From: Duganella phyllosphaerae
Lineage (GTDB): Bacteria; Pseudomonadota; Gammaproteobacteria; Burkholderiales; Burkholderiaceae_D
Assembly (NCBI RefSeq): GCF_001758785.1
Contig: NZ_LROM01000156.1
Location: 54,183 to 118,182 of the forward strand
Reading direction: 5' to 3'
Length of the DNA stretch: 64,000 nt
The translations under genes and the position numbers were made by a program. Under the pieces are notes generated by a model that worked only from the letters and a program-made list of their open reading frames with translations, did not search any database and was not told the DNA's origin. This document shows, piece after piece, positions 41,533 through 52,325 of the stretch. The stretch's first letter is position 1; each line of letters opens with the position of its first letter.

Positions 41533-43374
41533 ATGAGCAATCAGACTAGCAATCAAATGAGCGACCTGAATGACATGAACGACATGAGCCAGCGGACCGT
41601 GGGCGAAGCGCCGCGCCGCTACCGCTCGCAGGACTGGTTCGACAATCCCGATCATATCGACATGACCGCGCTGTACCTCGAGCGCTTCATGAACTACGGC
41701 ATCACGCCGGAAGAACTGCGCTCGGGCCGCCCGATCATCGGCATCGCCCAGAGCGGCAGCGACATCAGCCCGTGCAACCGCATCCACCTGGAACTGGCCA
41801 AGCGCGTGCGCGACGGCATCCGTGACGCCGGCGGCATCGCCATGGAGTTTCCGCTCCATCCGATCTTCGAAAACTGCCGCCGCCCGACAGCCGCCATCGA
41901 CCGCAACCTGGCCTATCTTGGCCTGGTCGAAATCCTGCATGGTTACCCGATCGATGCCGTGGTGCTGACCACCGGCTGCGACAAGACCACGCCGGCACAG
42001 GTGATGGCCGCATCGACCGTCGATATTCCCGCCATCGTGCTGTCCGGCGGGCCGATGCTCGACGGCTGGTTCGAGGGCGAACTGGCAGGTTCGGGCGCGG
42101 CGATCTGGAAGGGCCGCCGTCAGCTCGCTGCCGGCACCATCGACAACGAAAAATTCCTGCAGATCGCGGCGGCTTCGGCGCCGTCGGCCGGCCACTGCAA
42201 CACCATGGGCACGGCATCGACCATGAACGCGATTGCCGAAGCGCTGGGCCTGTCGCTGACCGGCTGCTCGGCCATTCCCGCGCCGTACCGCGAGCGCGGC
42301 CAGATGGCCTACGAGACCGGCCGCCGCATCGTGGAGATGGCCAAGCGCGACATCAAGCCGTCGAGCATCCTCACGCGCGACGCCTTCCTCGACGCCATCG
42401 TCACCAATGCGGCGATCGGCGGCTCCACCAACGCCCAGCAGCACATCGTGGCCATGGCGCGCCACGCGGGCGTGGAACTCAAATCGAGCGACTGGATGGA
42501 ATACGGCCACGAAGTACCGCTGCTGCTCAATATGCAGCCAGCCGGTAAATTCCTCGGCGAGCGTTTCCACCGGGCCGGCGGCGTGCCGGCCGTGATGTGG
42601 GAACTGGAGCAGCAGGGCATGCTGCGCTCGGACCGCGCCACCGTCACCGGCCGCACCATGCGCGAAAACCTCGCTGGCCGCGAAACCGTGGACCGCGAAG
42701 TGATCTATCCGTTCAACGCGCCGCTGAAAACCGACGCCGGCTTCTTCGTCTTGAAGGGCAACCTGTTCGACTTCGCCATCATGAAGACGTCCGTGATTTC
42801 GGAAGCCTTCCGCGCGCGCTACCTGAGCGAGCCTGGCCGCGAAAACGTGTTCGAATGCCGCGCCATCGTGTTCGACGGTTCCGGCGACTACCACGCCCGC
42901 ATCAACGATCCATCCTTGGCCATCGACGAAGACTGCATCCTGGTCATCCGTGGCGCCGGCCCGGTGGGCTGGCCCGGTTCGGCCGAAGTGGTCAACATGC
43001 AGCCGCCCGATGCGCTGGTCAAGCGCGGCATCAACTGGTTGCCCACGCTGGGCGACGGTCGCCAGTCCGGCACCTCGGACAGTCCGTCGATCCTGAACGC
43101 TTCGCCCGAGAGCGCGGTAGGCGGCGGCCTGGCATGGCTGCGCACCGGCGACCGCATTCGCGTCGATCTGAACGCCGGCCAGTGCGATGCGCTGGTGCCG
43201 GAAGCGGAATGGGAAGAGCGCAAGAAAGGACCGATTCCAGCCTATCCGGCCAGCCAGACGCCGTGGCAGGAAATCTACCGCAGCACGGTAGGCCAGATGG
43301 AGCATGGCGCGGTGATGGAACTGGCCGTACCATACCGGGCGGTGGCCGATACGCTGCCGCGCCATAACCATTAA
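41533..43374 (+). CDS. xylD: Xylonate dehydratase (IlvD/Edd family)
   Basis: A 613-residue dehydratase converting D-xylonate to 2-keto-3-deoxyxylonate. The cluster cysteines of the family are present: Cys81 (DISPCNRI), Cys149 (TTGCDKTTPAQ) and Cys222 (GHCNTMGTAST). The C-terminal swivelling domain ends normally. Sequence style is that of XylD of Caulobacter and relatives and not of IlvD. ATG 41533 lies 5 bp after the fused gene's stop; the N-terminal MSNQTSNQMSDLNDMN repeat-like stretch is low in complexity, and a later ATG could be used. Between them, the two genes cover xylose to alpha-ketoglutarate semialdehyde. Confidence 0.9.
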   Translation: MSNQTSNQMSDLNDMNDMSQRTVGEAPRRYRSQDWFDNPDHIDMTALYLERFMNYGITPEELRSGRPIIGIAQSGSDISPCNRIHLELAKRVRDGIRDAGGIAMEFPLHPIFENCRRPTAAIDRNLAYLGLVEILHGYPIDAVVLTTGCDKTTPAQVMAASTVDIPAIVLSGGPMLDGWFEGELAGSGAAIWKGRRQLAAGTIDNEKFLQIAAASAPSAGHCNTMGTASTMNAIAEALGLSLTGCSAIPAPYRERGQMAYETGRRIVEMAKRDIKPSSILTRDAFLDAIVTNAAIGGSTNAQQHIVAMARHAGVELKSSDWMEYGHEVPLLLNMQPAGKFLGERFHRAGGVPAVMWELEQQGMLRSDRATVTGRTMRENLAGRETVDREVIYPFNAPLKTDAGFFVLKGNLFDFAIMKTSVISEAFRARYLSEPGRENVFECRAIVFDGSGDYHARINDPSLAIDEDCILVIRGAGPVGWPGSAEVVNMQPPDALVKRGINWLPTLGDGRQSGTSDSPSILNASPESAVGGGLAWLRTGDRIRVDLNAGQCDALVPEAEWEERKKGPIPAYPASQTPWQEIYRSTVGQMEHGAVMELAVPYRAVADTLPRHNH

Positions 43375-43430
43375 GTAATTCAGCCGGGCGGAGACCCGGC
43401 ACTTACCGAAAATTCACAGGAGACGAAACA

Positions 43431-44435
43431 ATGAAAAAACTGCTTACTTCCGCCGCTGTCGCGGTCATGCTGGTGTGCGCAGGCGGCAACGCCATGGCCG
43501 ACGCCAAGAATCCTAAAATCGGCTTCTCGATCGACGACCTGCGCCTCGAGCGCTGGGCTCGCGACCGCGACTACTTCGTCGCCGCCGCCGAGAAGCAGGG
43601 CGCCAAGGTGTTCGTGCAATCGGCCGACGCCAGCGAACAGCGCCAGATCGCCCAGATCGAGAACCTGATCTCGCGCGGTGTCGATGTGCTGGTGATCGTG
43701 CCGTACAACGCCACGGTGCTCAACAACGCCATCCGCGAAGCGAAAAAAGCCAAGATCAAGGTGGTGTCGTACGACCGCCTGATCCTCAACGCCGATGTCG
43801 ACGCCTACATCTCGTTCGACAACAAGAAGGTCGGCGAGCTGCAAGCGAAGGGCGTGCTGGCGGTCAAACCGAAGGGTAACTACTACCTGCTCGGTGGCGC
43901 GCCGACCGACAACAACGCCAAGATGCTGCGCGAAGGCCAGTTGGCCGTGCTGCAGCCGCTGATCGACAAGGGCGACATCAAGGTCATCGGCAAGCAGTGG
44001 GTCAAGGACTGGAGCCCGTCCGAGGCGATGTCGATCATCGAAAATGCGCTCACCGCCAACGGCAACAAGCTCGATGCCGTGGTTGCGTCCAACGACGCCA
44101 CCGCCGGCGGCGCGGTGCAGGCGCTGGCCTCGCAAAAGCTCGACGGCAAGGTGGCAGTATCGGGCCAGGATGCCGATCTGGCCGGCGTGCGCCGCGTGAT
44201 CGCCGGTACCCAGACCATGACCGTCTACAAGCCGTTGAAATTGATCGCCACCGAGGCGGCCAACCTGTCGATCCAGCTGGTGCGCGGCGAGAAGCCGGCC
44301 TTCAACACCAAGATCAACAACGGCTTCAAGCAGGTCGATACCCGTTTGCTGGAACCAACGCTGCTGACCAAAGCCAACGTGGATACGGTCGTCACCGACG
44401 GCTTCTACACCAAGGCCCAGCTGGCCGCCAAGTAA
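43431..44435 (+). CDS. xylF: D-xylose ABC transporter, substrate-binding protein
   Basis: A 334-residue periplasmic protein with signal peptide (to about residue 23, GGNAMA). The type I binding fold starts KIGFSIDDLRLERWARDRDY, continues with AQIENLISRGVDVLVIVPYN and AVVASNDATAGGAVQALA, and ends GFYTKAQLAAK, very close to known XylF. It binds D-xylose and hands it to XylGH. It has AGGAG 5-9 bases upstream of ATG 43431 and is followed by paired hairpins that probably stabilise its mRNA relative to the downstream genes. Confidence 0.93.
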   Translation: MKKLLTSAAVAVMLVCAGGNAMADAKNPKIGFSIDDLRLERWARDRDYFVAAAEKQGAKVFVQSADASEQRQIAQIENLISRGVDVLVIVPYNATVLNNAIREAKKAKIKVVSYDRLILNADVDAYISFDNKKVGELQAKGVLAVKPKGNYYLLGGAPTDNNAKMLREGQLAVLQPLIDKGDIKVIGKQWVKDWSPSEAMSIIENALTANGNKLDAVVASNDATAGGAVQALASQKLDGKVAVSGQDADLAGVRRVIAGTQTMTVYKPLKLIATEAANLSIQLVRGEKPAFNTKINNGFKQVDTRLLEPTLLTKANVDTVVTDGFYTKAQLAAK

Positions 44436-44463
44436 GCCGCATTCACTACCTGTAGCAACCACA

Positions 44464-44501
44464 GGGCGCTGCCTGCGCCCGGAGGGCATGCGCCGCATGC
44501 C
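44464..44501 (+). promoter_or_regulatory. Two stem-loops between xylF and xylG
   Basis: GGGCGC 44464-44469 pairs with GCGCCC 44475-44480, and GGCATGC 44485-44491 pairs with GCATGCC 44495-44501. Neither has a T run. Such hairpins after a binding-protein gene protect the upstream mRNA and give excess binding protein over ATPase and permease. Confidence 0.6.
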
Positions 44502-44531
44502 TTCCCATCACCACCTCTGCGAGAACTTTGT

Positions 44532-46052
<1,521 letters not shown>

Positions 46053-46081
46053 ACGCACTGAACACAGAGTACAAAGAACCC

Positions 46082-47224
46082 ATGCAAACTACCAATCTCA
46101 AACAACTGTTCACGCAGTACAAAATCCTGGCGCTGCTCATTGCAATTGCCATCATCTGGGCCTTCTTCAGCTGGAAGACCGAGGGCGGCTTTACCTCGCC
46201 GCGCAACCTGTCGAACCTGATGCGCCAGATGGCGGTGACCGGCATCGTCGCCTGCGGCATGGCGTTCGTGATCATCGCCGGCGAGATCGATCTGTCGGTC
46301 GGCTCGCTGCTTGGCCTGCTGGGCGGGATCGCCGCAGTCCTGGACGTCACGCACGGCATGCCGCTGCCGGCCACCATCGCGGTGGTGCTGGCGTGCGGCC
46401 TGGTGCTGGGCCTCTTCAACGGCTACCTCACTGCCTACAAGGGCATACCGTCGTTTATCGTGGGCCTGGGCGGCATGCTGGCCTATCGCGGCATCGTGCT
46501 CGGCGTGACCGGCGGCTCCACCATCGCGCCGGTGTCCGATCCGCTGGTGAACCTGGGCCAGGGCTACCTGTCGCCGCAGATGGGCGTGGTGCTGGGCGTG
46601 GCGCTGTTCGTGCTGGCGGCCGTGCTGACGCTGCGCCAGCGCGCCAGCCTGGCGCGCCATGGCCTGCCGGTGCACCCGGTGTGGCAGGACGCGCTGCGCC
46701 TGGCCGCCATTGGCGCCGTGCTGTTCGCGTTCGTGCGCACCTTGAACAGCTACGAGGGCATTCCGCTGCCGGTGTTGCTGCTGCTGGCGCTGCTGGGCAT
46801 CTTCAGCTACGTCGCCACCCAGACCGTGTTCGGTCGCCGGATCTACGCGGTGGGCAGCAATATGGAGGCCACGCGCCTGTCGGGCGTGAATGTACAAGCC
46901 GTCAAGCTGTGGATCTTCGGCTTGATGGGCGTGATGTGCGCGCTCGCTGGCCTGATCAACACCGCGCGCCTGGCCGCTGGTTCGCCGTCGGCCGGCACCT
47001 CGGGCGAACTCGATGCGATCGCCGCCTGCTTCATCGGCGGCACGTCGATGCGCGGCGGCTCGGGCACCGTGTACGGCGCCCTGATCGGGGCGCTGGTGAT
47101 GGCCAGCCTGGACAACGGCATGTCGATGCTGGACGTGGACAGCTACTGGCAAATGATCGTCAAGGGCGCGATCCTGACCCTGGCCGTGTGGGTGGACGTG
47201 GCCACACGTTCAGCACGCAGATAA
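46082..47224 (+). CDS. xylH: D-xylose ABC transporter, permease
   Basis: A 380-residue inner membrane protein with about ten hydrophobic segments, of the CUT2 permease family (GEIDLSVGSLLGLLGGIAAV, YKGIPSFIVGLGGMLAYRG, IYAVGSNMEATRLSGVN, then GELDAIAACFIGGTSMRGG). It forms the xylose channel with XylG. A terminator-like hairpin follows at 47261-47284, so it ends the catabolic operon that begins with the fused dehydratase/dehydrogenase. Confidence 0.93.
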   Translation: MQTTNLKQLFTQYKILALLIAIAIIWAFFSWKTEGGFTSPRNLSNLMRQMAVTGIVACGMAFVIIAGEIDLSVGSLLGLLGGIAAVLDVTHGMPLPATIAVVLACGLVLGLFNGYLTAYKGIPSFIVGLGGMLAYRGIVLGVTGGSTIAPVSDPLVNLGQGYLSPQMGVVLGVALFVLAAVLTLRQRASLARHGLPVHPVWQDALRLAAIGAVLFAFVRTLNSYEGIPLPVLLLLALLGIFSYVATQTVFGRRIYAVGSNMEATRLSGVNVQAVKLWIFGLMGVMCALAGLINTARLAAGSPSAGTSGELDAIAACFIGGTSMRGGSGTVYGALIGALVMASLDNGMSMLDVDSYWQMIVKGAILTLAVWVDVATRSARR

Positions 47225-47260
47225 TTCATTTGTCCACTAAATAAGCCCCGTGTTTAGTAG

Positions 47261-47284
47261 ACGGCCCGCAACAGCGGGCCGTTT
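47261..47284 (+). terminator. Terminator hairpin after xylH
   Basis: ACGGCCCGC at 47261-47269 pairs perfectly with GCGGGCCGT at 47274-47282 around a 4-base loop. The T run is short (TTT). Confidence 0.7.
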
Positions 47285-47332
47285 GCATTGCAGTTGTCGG
47301 AAGTAAGCGACGCTTGCTGATTATCATTCGCC

Positions 47333-47355
47333 CGCTTGGTGATTTTCGCAATTGC
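47333..47355 (+). promoter_or_regulatory. XylR-type operator copy upstream of the TonB receptor operon
   Basis: CTTGGTGATTTTCGCAATTG (47335-47354) differs from the GH74 copy at one base in this core. The ATCATTCG flank and the downstream CTTGCAGAATC are also shared. It lies about 280 bp before the receptor ATG. Confidence 0.65.
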
Positions 47356-47463
47356 CGCACGATTCGGTAACTTGCAGAATCTTCGTATAGATTCGTCAGG
47401 TCCGCGGCCTCCCCAGCCCGAGTCACTAGACGATAAAAAATAACGACGAGCGAGACACACCCA

Positions 47464-47565
47464 ATGACGACGATCGAGCCTGCCGCGCTGCCCAGCGCCG
47501 GCGCCGTTGCGCGCCGCTTTGCAAACGATTTCACACGTAGCGCAGCGATACCTAATCAGTTGTAG
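47464..47565 (+). CDS. Possible 33-residue leader ORF before the TonB receptor gene
   Basis: Starts MTTIEPAALPSAGAVARRFA and stops 69 bp before the receptor ATG. There is no clear Shine-Dalgarno sequence and no family. It may be chance, or a remnant in the long leader between the operator and the receptor. The rest of this 410-bp gap holds the xylH terminator and the operator. Confidence 0.2.
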   Translation: MTTIEPAALPSAGAVARRFANDFTRSAAIPNQL

Positions 47566-47634
47566 AGCAGCACCGGAGCAGCATCAACCAGGCCGCAGAG
47601 CCTTGATCGAACCAAATAACCTTGGAGAGCACAG

Positions 47635-50631
47635 ATGAAACACAACTTTAAAAAGACCGCCATTGCGATGGGCCTGGCCCAGATGGCGCTGATGCTGGGC
47701 GCTGCCCAGGCACAGGAACAGGCGCAGGCCCCGGTGCAGAGCACCGGCAACGACGCCACCGTCAACACGGCAGCCGCACCGGCGGGCTCGATGACGTCGG
47801 TGGTCGTGACCGGCCAGCGCGCGGCGCTGCAGTCGGCGCAAAAAATCAAGCAGAACGCCGACGAGGTGGTCGATTCGATCGCCGCCGACGATATCGGCAA
47901 GCTGCCGGACCGCTCGGTGACCGAGGTGCTGCAGCGCGTATCGGGCGTGACCATCGACCGCGCCATGGCGCGCAGCGATCCCGATCACTTCTCGGTCGAA
48001 GGCTCCGGCGTGTCGGTGCGTGGCCTGAGCTACGTGCGCTCCGAACTCAATGGCCGCGATTCGTTCTCGGCCAACGGCGGCCGCTCGCTCAACTTCGAAG
48101 ACGTGCCGCCAGAGCTGATGGCAGGCGTGGACATCTACAAGAACCCGTCGGCGGAACAGGTGGAGGGCGCCATCGGTGGCCTGATCAACCTGCGCACCGC
48201 GATGCCGTTCGACTACAAGGGCTTCAAGGCTGCCATCTCCGGTTCCGCGACCCACTCCGAACTGCGCAAGGGCAAGGCTTCGCCGTCGTACTCGGGCATG
48301 GTCTCCAACCGCTGGAAAACGCCGATCGGCGAAATCGGCGCCCTGGTCGACCTGGCCTACTCGGAATCGGCCACCCGCACCGACGCCGTCCAGGTCGAGC
48401 CGTACTACCAGATCCAGGATAACGGTCGCACCGTGTGGGTGCCGAAAGGCGCGCAATGGCGCTCGCTCAACTTCGACCGCACCCGCGAAGGCGCGTACGG
48501 CGCCCTGCAATGGAAGCCGAGCAGCACCCTGACCACCGGCCTGACTTTCTTCAAGTCGAAGTACAAGATGCAGTGGGACGAGCAGGCGATCTTCGGCTCG
48601 GCCGATCCGTATGCGATCAAGGTCACCGATGGCGAGTATGGCGACAACGGGGCACTGCTCAAGGGCACGCTTACCAATACCGATCCGACCAAGGGCATCA
48701 ACTTCAACAACGACACCCGCACCGCCTGGCGCAAGTCCGACACCACCGACATTTCGTGGAATGCGCGCTGGCGCCCGAACGACCGCTGGACCATCGTCAC
48801 CGACCTGCAAAAAATCCGCGCCAACACCCGCAGCGTCGACTCGACCGTGGCTACCGGCCTGAAAATGCCGAAGGAGCAGCTGGACCTGACCGGCAGCGTG
48901 CCATCGATTACCTTCGATGCCGCCGACCGCGCCTACCTGGCCAACCCGAACAACTACTACTGGGCCTTCACGATGGAGCACCTGGATCGCGCGAAAGCCG
49001 AATCCAAGGCGGGCAAGATCGACCTGAAGTACGACTTCGACAATCCGATCCTGCGCGACATCCGCTTCGGCGCTCGCCTGACCGACCGCGACTCGACGAC
49101 CGAAAACTCGAATCCGAGCTATAACTGGCAAGGCATCACCCAGGACTGGATGGGCGGCCTGCAGGGCAAGCTGGCGTACCTGGGCGATCCACGCTTCTCC
49201 GGCTCCACCAACGTCCACTCGTTCAAGAATTTCTTCAACGGTAAAATCGACGTGCCGGCAGTGGCCTTCCCGGACGTGTCGCTGGCCCGGGGCTACCCGG
49301 ACAGCTACGCCAAGCTGCACTCGTACCGTGGCATCCTGTGCGCGGAAAACGGCACCACCTGCGATCCCTGGAACCAGGCTACCTTCGGCGGCGACCCGAA
49401 AGGCATCAACCAGCAGTCGGAAAAAACCAAGGCCCTGTACGCGCAGACGCGCTTCGGCTTCGACGACCTGAAATACCCGATCGACGGTAACATCGGTCTG
49501 CGCATGGTCAAGACCGATTCGCACGCCAACGGCTACACCCTGTTCAGCTCTTCGGCCACGCCAGGACCCGGCATCCCGGTCATCGTGCCGTATGCCCGCG
49601 CCGAGAACTTCGACAACTCGTACCGCAACTGGCTGCCCAGCCTGAACCTGCGCCTGAAGGCGACCGACACGCTGCAGTTCCGCTTTGCGTTTGCCTCCGC
49701 GCTGTCGCGTCCCGATCCATCGCAGCTGCAGGCTTACACCAAGCTCACGCAAAGCGTGGACAACAATTCGCAGGTCGTCAGCTACACCGGCGAAGCCGAG
49801 GGCAATCCCAACCTGCGTCCGATCACCGCCAAGCAGGTCGACCTGACCGCCGAGTGGTACTTCTCGCCGGTGGGCTCGATAACGCTGGCCGTGTTCAACA
49901 AGCGCCTCAAGGACGTCATCGTCAAGCAGACCACCATCAACCGGCTGCCCGACACCGCTGGCGTGATGCATGACTTCACCACCACCTCGCCGGTCAATGG
50001 CGCCAAGGGCCGCGCGCGCGGTTTCGAGCTGGCGTACCAGCAGTACTTCGACAAGCTGCCTGGTGCCTGGTCGGGCCTGGGCATCCAGGGTAACTTCACC
50101 TTCGTCGACAGCGAGCGCACCCTGTACAACGGCGTGTACTCGCAGTACTGCACCGCTACCACCGGCGCGGCCAACCTGAACCTGAACCTGAACGGCTGCG
50201 ATACCAACGGCACCACCTTCGGCAATCTGCCGCTGGAAAACCTGTCGCGCCAGTCGTACAACCTGGCCCTGATGTATGACAAGGGCCCATGGTCGGCGCG
50301 TATGGCCTACAATTGGCGTTCGAAGAGCCTGCAGGCGGTCAACGTCAGCGGCACCAACGGCACCGACGGCACCGACACCAATCCTGCCAGCCCGACCGTC
50401 GGCCAGCACAACGTGGCATGGGGCTTGCCTACCTGGGCGGACGATTACGGCCAGGCCGATGCCTCGCTCTCGTACAAGATCAACGACCGTATGCAGATCG
50501 GCATCGAAGCGCAGAATCTGACCGACTCCAAGTACAAGATCCTGATGCAGCAAAGTACCGGTTTGATGGGCCGTTCCTGGTTCTCGTCGGGCCGCCGCTA
50601 TACCGCCCGTCTGACCTACAACTTCGAATAA
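47635..50631 (+). CDS. TonB-dependent outer membrane receptor for xyloglucan oligosaccharides
   Basis: A 998-residue receptor: signal peptide (to residue 26), then NADEVVDSIAADDIGKLPDR and SVTEVLQRVSGVTIDRAMAR, the plug-domain start of the Xanthomonas/Caulobacter-type TonB receptors. A long barrel follows, with IGIEAQNLTDSKYKILMQQS near the end and a C-terminal strand ending TYNFE. Receptors of this class import oligosaccharides across the outer membrane. The GH35, GH31 and GH95 genes directly follow, the same gene content as the Cellvibrio japonicus xyloglucan locus, so xyloglucan oligosaccharides are the likely cargo. Confidence 0.9.
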   Translation: MKHNFKKTAIAMGLAQMALMLGAAQAQEQAQAPVQSTGNDATVNTAAAPAGSMTSVVVTGQRAALQSAQKIKQNADEVVDSIAADDIGKLPDRSVTEVLQRVSGVTIDRAMARSDPDHFSVEGSGVSVRGLSYVRSELNGRDSFSANGGRSLNFEDVPPELMAGVDIYKNPSAEQVEGAIGGLINLRTAMPFDYKGFKAAISGSATHSELRKGKASPSYSGMVSNRWKTPIGEIGALVDLAYSESATRTDAVQVEPYYQIQDNGRTVWVPKGAQWRSLNFDRTREGAYGALQWKPSSTLTTGLTFFKSKYKMQWDEQAIFGSADPYAIKVTDGEYGDNGALLKGTLTNTDPTKGINFNNDTRTAWRKSDTTDISWNARWRPNDRWTIVTDLQKIRANTRSVDSTVATGLKMPKEQLDLTGSVPSITFDAADRAYLANPNNYYWAFTMEHLDRAKAESKAGKIDLKYDFDNPILRDIRFGARLTDRDSTTENSNPSYNWQGITQDWMGGLQGKLAYLGDPRFSGSTNVHSFKNFFNGKIDVPAVAFPDVSLARGYPDSYAKLHSYRGILCAENGTTCDPWNQATFGGDPKGINQQSEKTKALYAQTRFGFDDLKYPIDGNIGLRMVKTDSHANGYTLFSSSATPGPGIPVIVPYARAENFDNSYRNWLPSLNLRLKATDTLQFRFAFASALSRPDPSQLQAYTKLTQSVDNNSQVVSYTGEAEGNPNLRPITAKQVDLTAEWYFSPVGSITLAVFNKRLKDVIVKQTTINRLPDTAGVMHDFTTTSPVNGAKGRARGFELAYQQYFDKLPGAWSGLGIQGNFTFVDSERTLYNGVYSQYCTATTGAANLNLNLNGCDTNGTTFGNLPLENLSRQSYNLALMYDKGPWSARMAYNWRSKSLQAVNVSGTNGTDGTDTNPASPTVGQHNVAWGLPTWADDYGQADASLSYKINDRMQIGIEAQNLTDSKYKILMQQSTGLMGRSWFSSGRRYTARLTYNFE

Positions 50632-50643
50632 GGAATGCGACGC

Positions 50644-52290
50644 ATGAAATCAACCGTCCGCCAGCTCGTTACAGCGCTTGGTCTTACTTTTGTGGTGGCA
50701 GCTGGCGCGGCGGCCGCGCCGATTCCGGAACTGGTGACCAAGGATGGCCGCCACGCGCTGATGGTGGACGGTGCGCCGTTCGTCATGTTCGGCGGCCAGG
50801 CCCAGAACTCCAGCAACTATCCGCTGGCACTGGACAAGGTATGGGCCGCCATCAAGGACGCCAACGCCAACACGCTGGAAATCCCGGTGGCCTGGGAGCA
50901 GATCGAGCCGACCGAAGGCAAGTTCGATTTCAGCTACGTCGATACCCTGGTGGCGCAGGCGCGCAAGAACAAGGTGCGCCTGGTGCTGCTGTGGTTCGGC
51001 ACCTGGAAAAACACCGGTCCCAGTTACACGCCGGAGTGGGTCAAGTTCAACAACGCCCGCTTCCCGCGCATGCTGGACCAGGAGGGCAAGCCGATTTATT
51101 GCCTGTCGCCGCAGGGCGAAGAAACCCTCAAGGCCGACAAGAAGGCGTTCGTGGCCCTGATGGCGCACATCAAGAAGATCGACGATGTGCAGCGCACCGT
51201 GATTATGATGCAGGTGCAAAACGAGGTGGGCACCTACGGCTACGCGCGCGATTACGGTCCGAAGGCCGAAGCGCAGTTCAACGCGCCGGTGCCGGCCGAA
51301 GTTTTAAAACATAAAAAGTCGCCGGTGGCGCTGGCGGCGACCGGCACCTGGAAGCAGGTGTACGGCGACTATGCCGACGAGTACTTCCACGCGTATTCGG
51401 TGGCGAAGTACATCGGCGAGATCGCCAAGGCGGGCCGCGACGTGTACAACCTGCCCATGTACGTCAACAACTCGATCCGCGATTCGCTCGAAGAACCGGT
51501 CAAGCCATGGAACAAGAACTTTGCCAGCGGCGGACCCACGTTCGACGTGATCGACATCTACAAGGCGGCTGCGCCGGCGATCGACTTCGCCGCGCCGGAC
51601 ATCTACAGCCCGGATTCGCGCAAGTTCGTCGCCACGCTCGATAAGTTCCAGCGGCCCGACAACGCGCTGGCCGTGCCGGAGATGAGCAACGGCGCCGACT
51701 ACGTGCGTTACGCTTACCTGGTGCTTGGCCGCGGCGCCATCAACTTCTCGCCGTTCGGTATCGACTACGCCGACTACAGCAATTTCCCGCTCGGTCACAA
51801 GGCCACCGACAAGACCATGACGGCGCCGTACGGCAAAATCTTCGGGGCTTTCCGGCCGATGGAGCGCCAGTGGTCGAAGTGGGCCTTCGAAGGCCGCACC
51901 TACGGCGTAGCCGAAGGCGACGACCGCCAGCCGCAAAAGCTCGCGCTCAAGGGCTGGAACGCCACCATCTCGTTCCGCGAATGGCAGTTCGGCGAGGCGC
52001 AGTATTTCAAGGACGTGAAGGACCTGCCGGCCAATACCGAGAAACCCAACGGCGGCGTGGCGATGGCGCAGATCGCCGACAATGAATTCATCATCGTCGG
52101 CCAGCACGCGCGGGTAAAGATCGACAGCGCGGACGGCAAGCCGACCATGTGGGCGCGCGTGGAAGAGGGGCGGTATGATGCCGCCGGCAAGTGGATCATG
52201 GAACGCAACTGGAATGGCGACCAGACCGATTATGGTCTTAATTTGACCGGTAATCCGGTCGTGCTGAAAGTGAAGGTCGGAACCTACTAA
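50644..52290 (+). CDS. GH35 beta-galactosidase, xyloglucan-type
   Basis: A 548-residue protein with a signal peptide (about 1-25). The barrel carries the expected acid/base Glu194 in MMQVQNEVG and nucleophile Glu346 in LAVPEMSNG, and ends in a DUF5597-like C-terminal domain (about 400-548). This layout is that of Bgl35A from the Cellvibrio japonicus xyloglucan locus, which removes galactose from the side chains. ATG 50644 is favoured because AAGGA lies 11 bases upstream; ATG 50635 is too close to it. It is 12 bp after the receptor gene and 35 bp before the GH31 gene. Confidence 0.88.
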   Translation: MKSTVRQLVTALGLTFVVAAGAAAAPIPELVTKDGRHALMVDGAPFVMFGGQAQNSSNYPLALDKVWAAIKDANANTLEIPVAWEQIEPTEGKFDFSYVDTLVAQARKNKVRLVLLWFGTWKNTGPSYTPEWVKFNNARFPRMLDQEGKPIYCLSPQGEETLKADKKAFVALMAHIKKIDDVQRTVIMMQVQNEVGTYGYARDYGPKAEAQFNAPVPAEVLKHKKSPVALAATGTWKQVYGDYADEYFHAYSVAKYIGEIAKAGRDVYNLPMYVNNSIRDSLEEPVKPWNKNFASGGPTFDVIDIYKAAAPAIDFAAPDIYSPDSRKFVATLDKFQRPDNALAVPEMSNGADYVRYAYLVLGRGAINFSPFGIDYADYSNFPLGHKATDKTMTAPYGKIFGAFRPMERQWSKWAFEGRTYGVAEGDDRQPQKLALKGWNATISFREWQFGEAQYFKDVKDLPANTEKPNGGVAMAQIADNEFIIVGQHARVKIDSADGKPTMWARVEEGRYDAAGKWIMERNWNGDQTDYGLNLTGNPVVLKVKVGTY

Positions 52291-52325
52291 GGTTATCGAG
52301 CCTCTATAAAAACTCAGGAGAACAC

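Noticed and set aside
47584..50553. A 989-codon ORF antisense to the TonB receptor
   Set aside because: The receptor strand has signal peptide, plug and barrel motifs; the antisense product is a histidine/valine-rich shadow with no domain.
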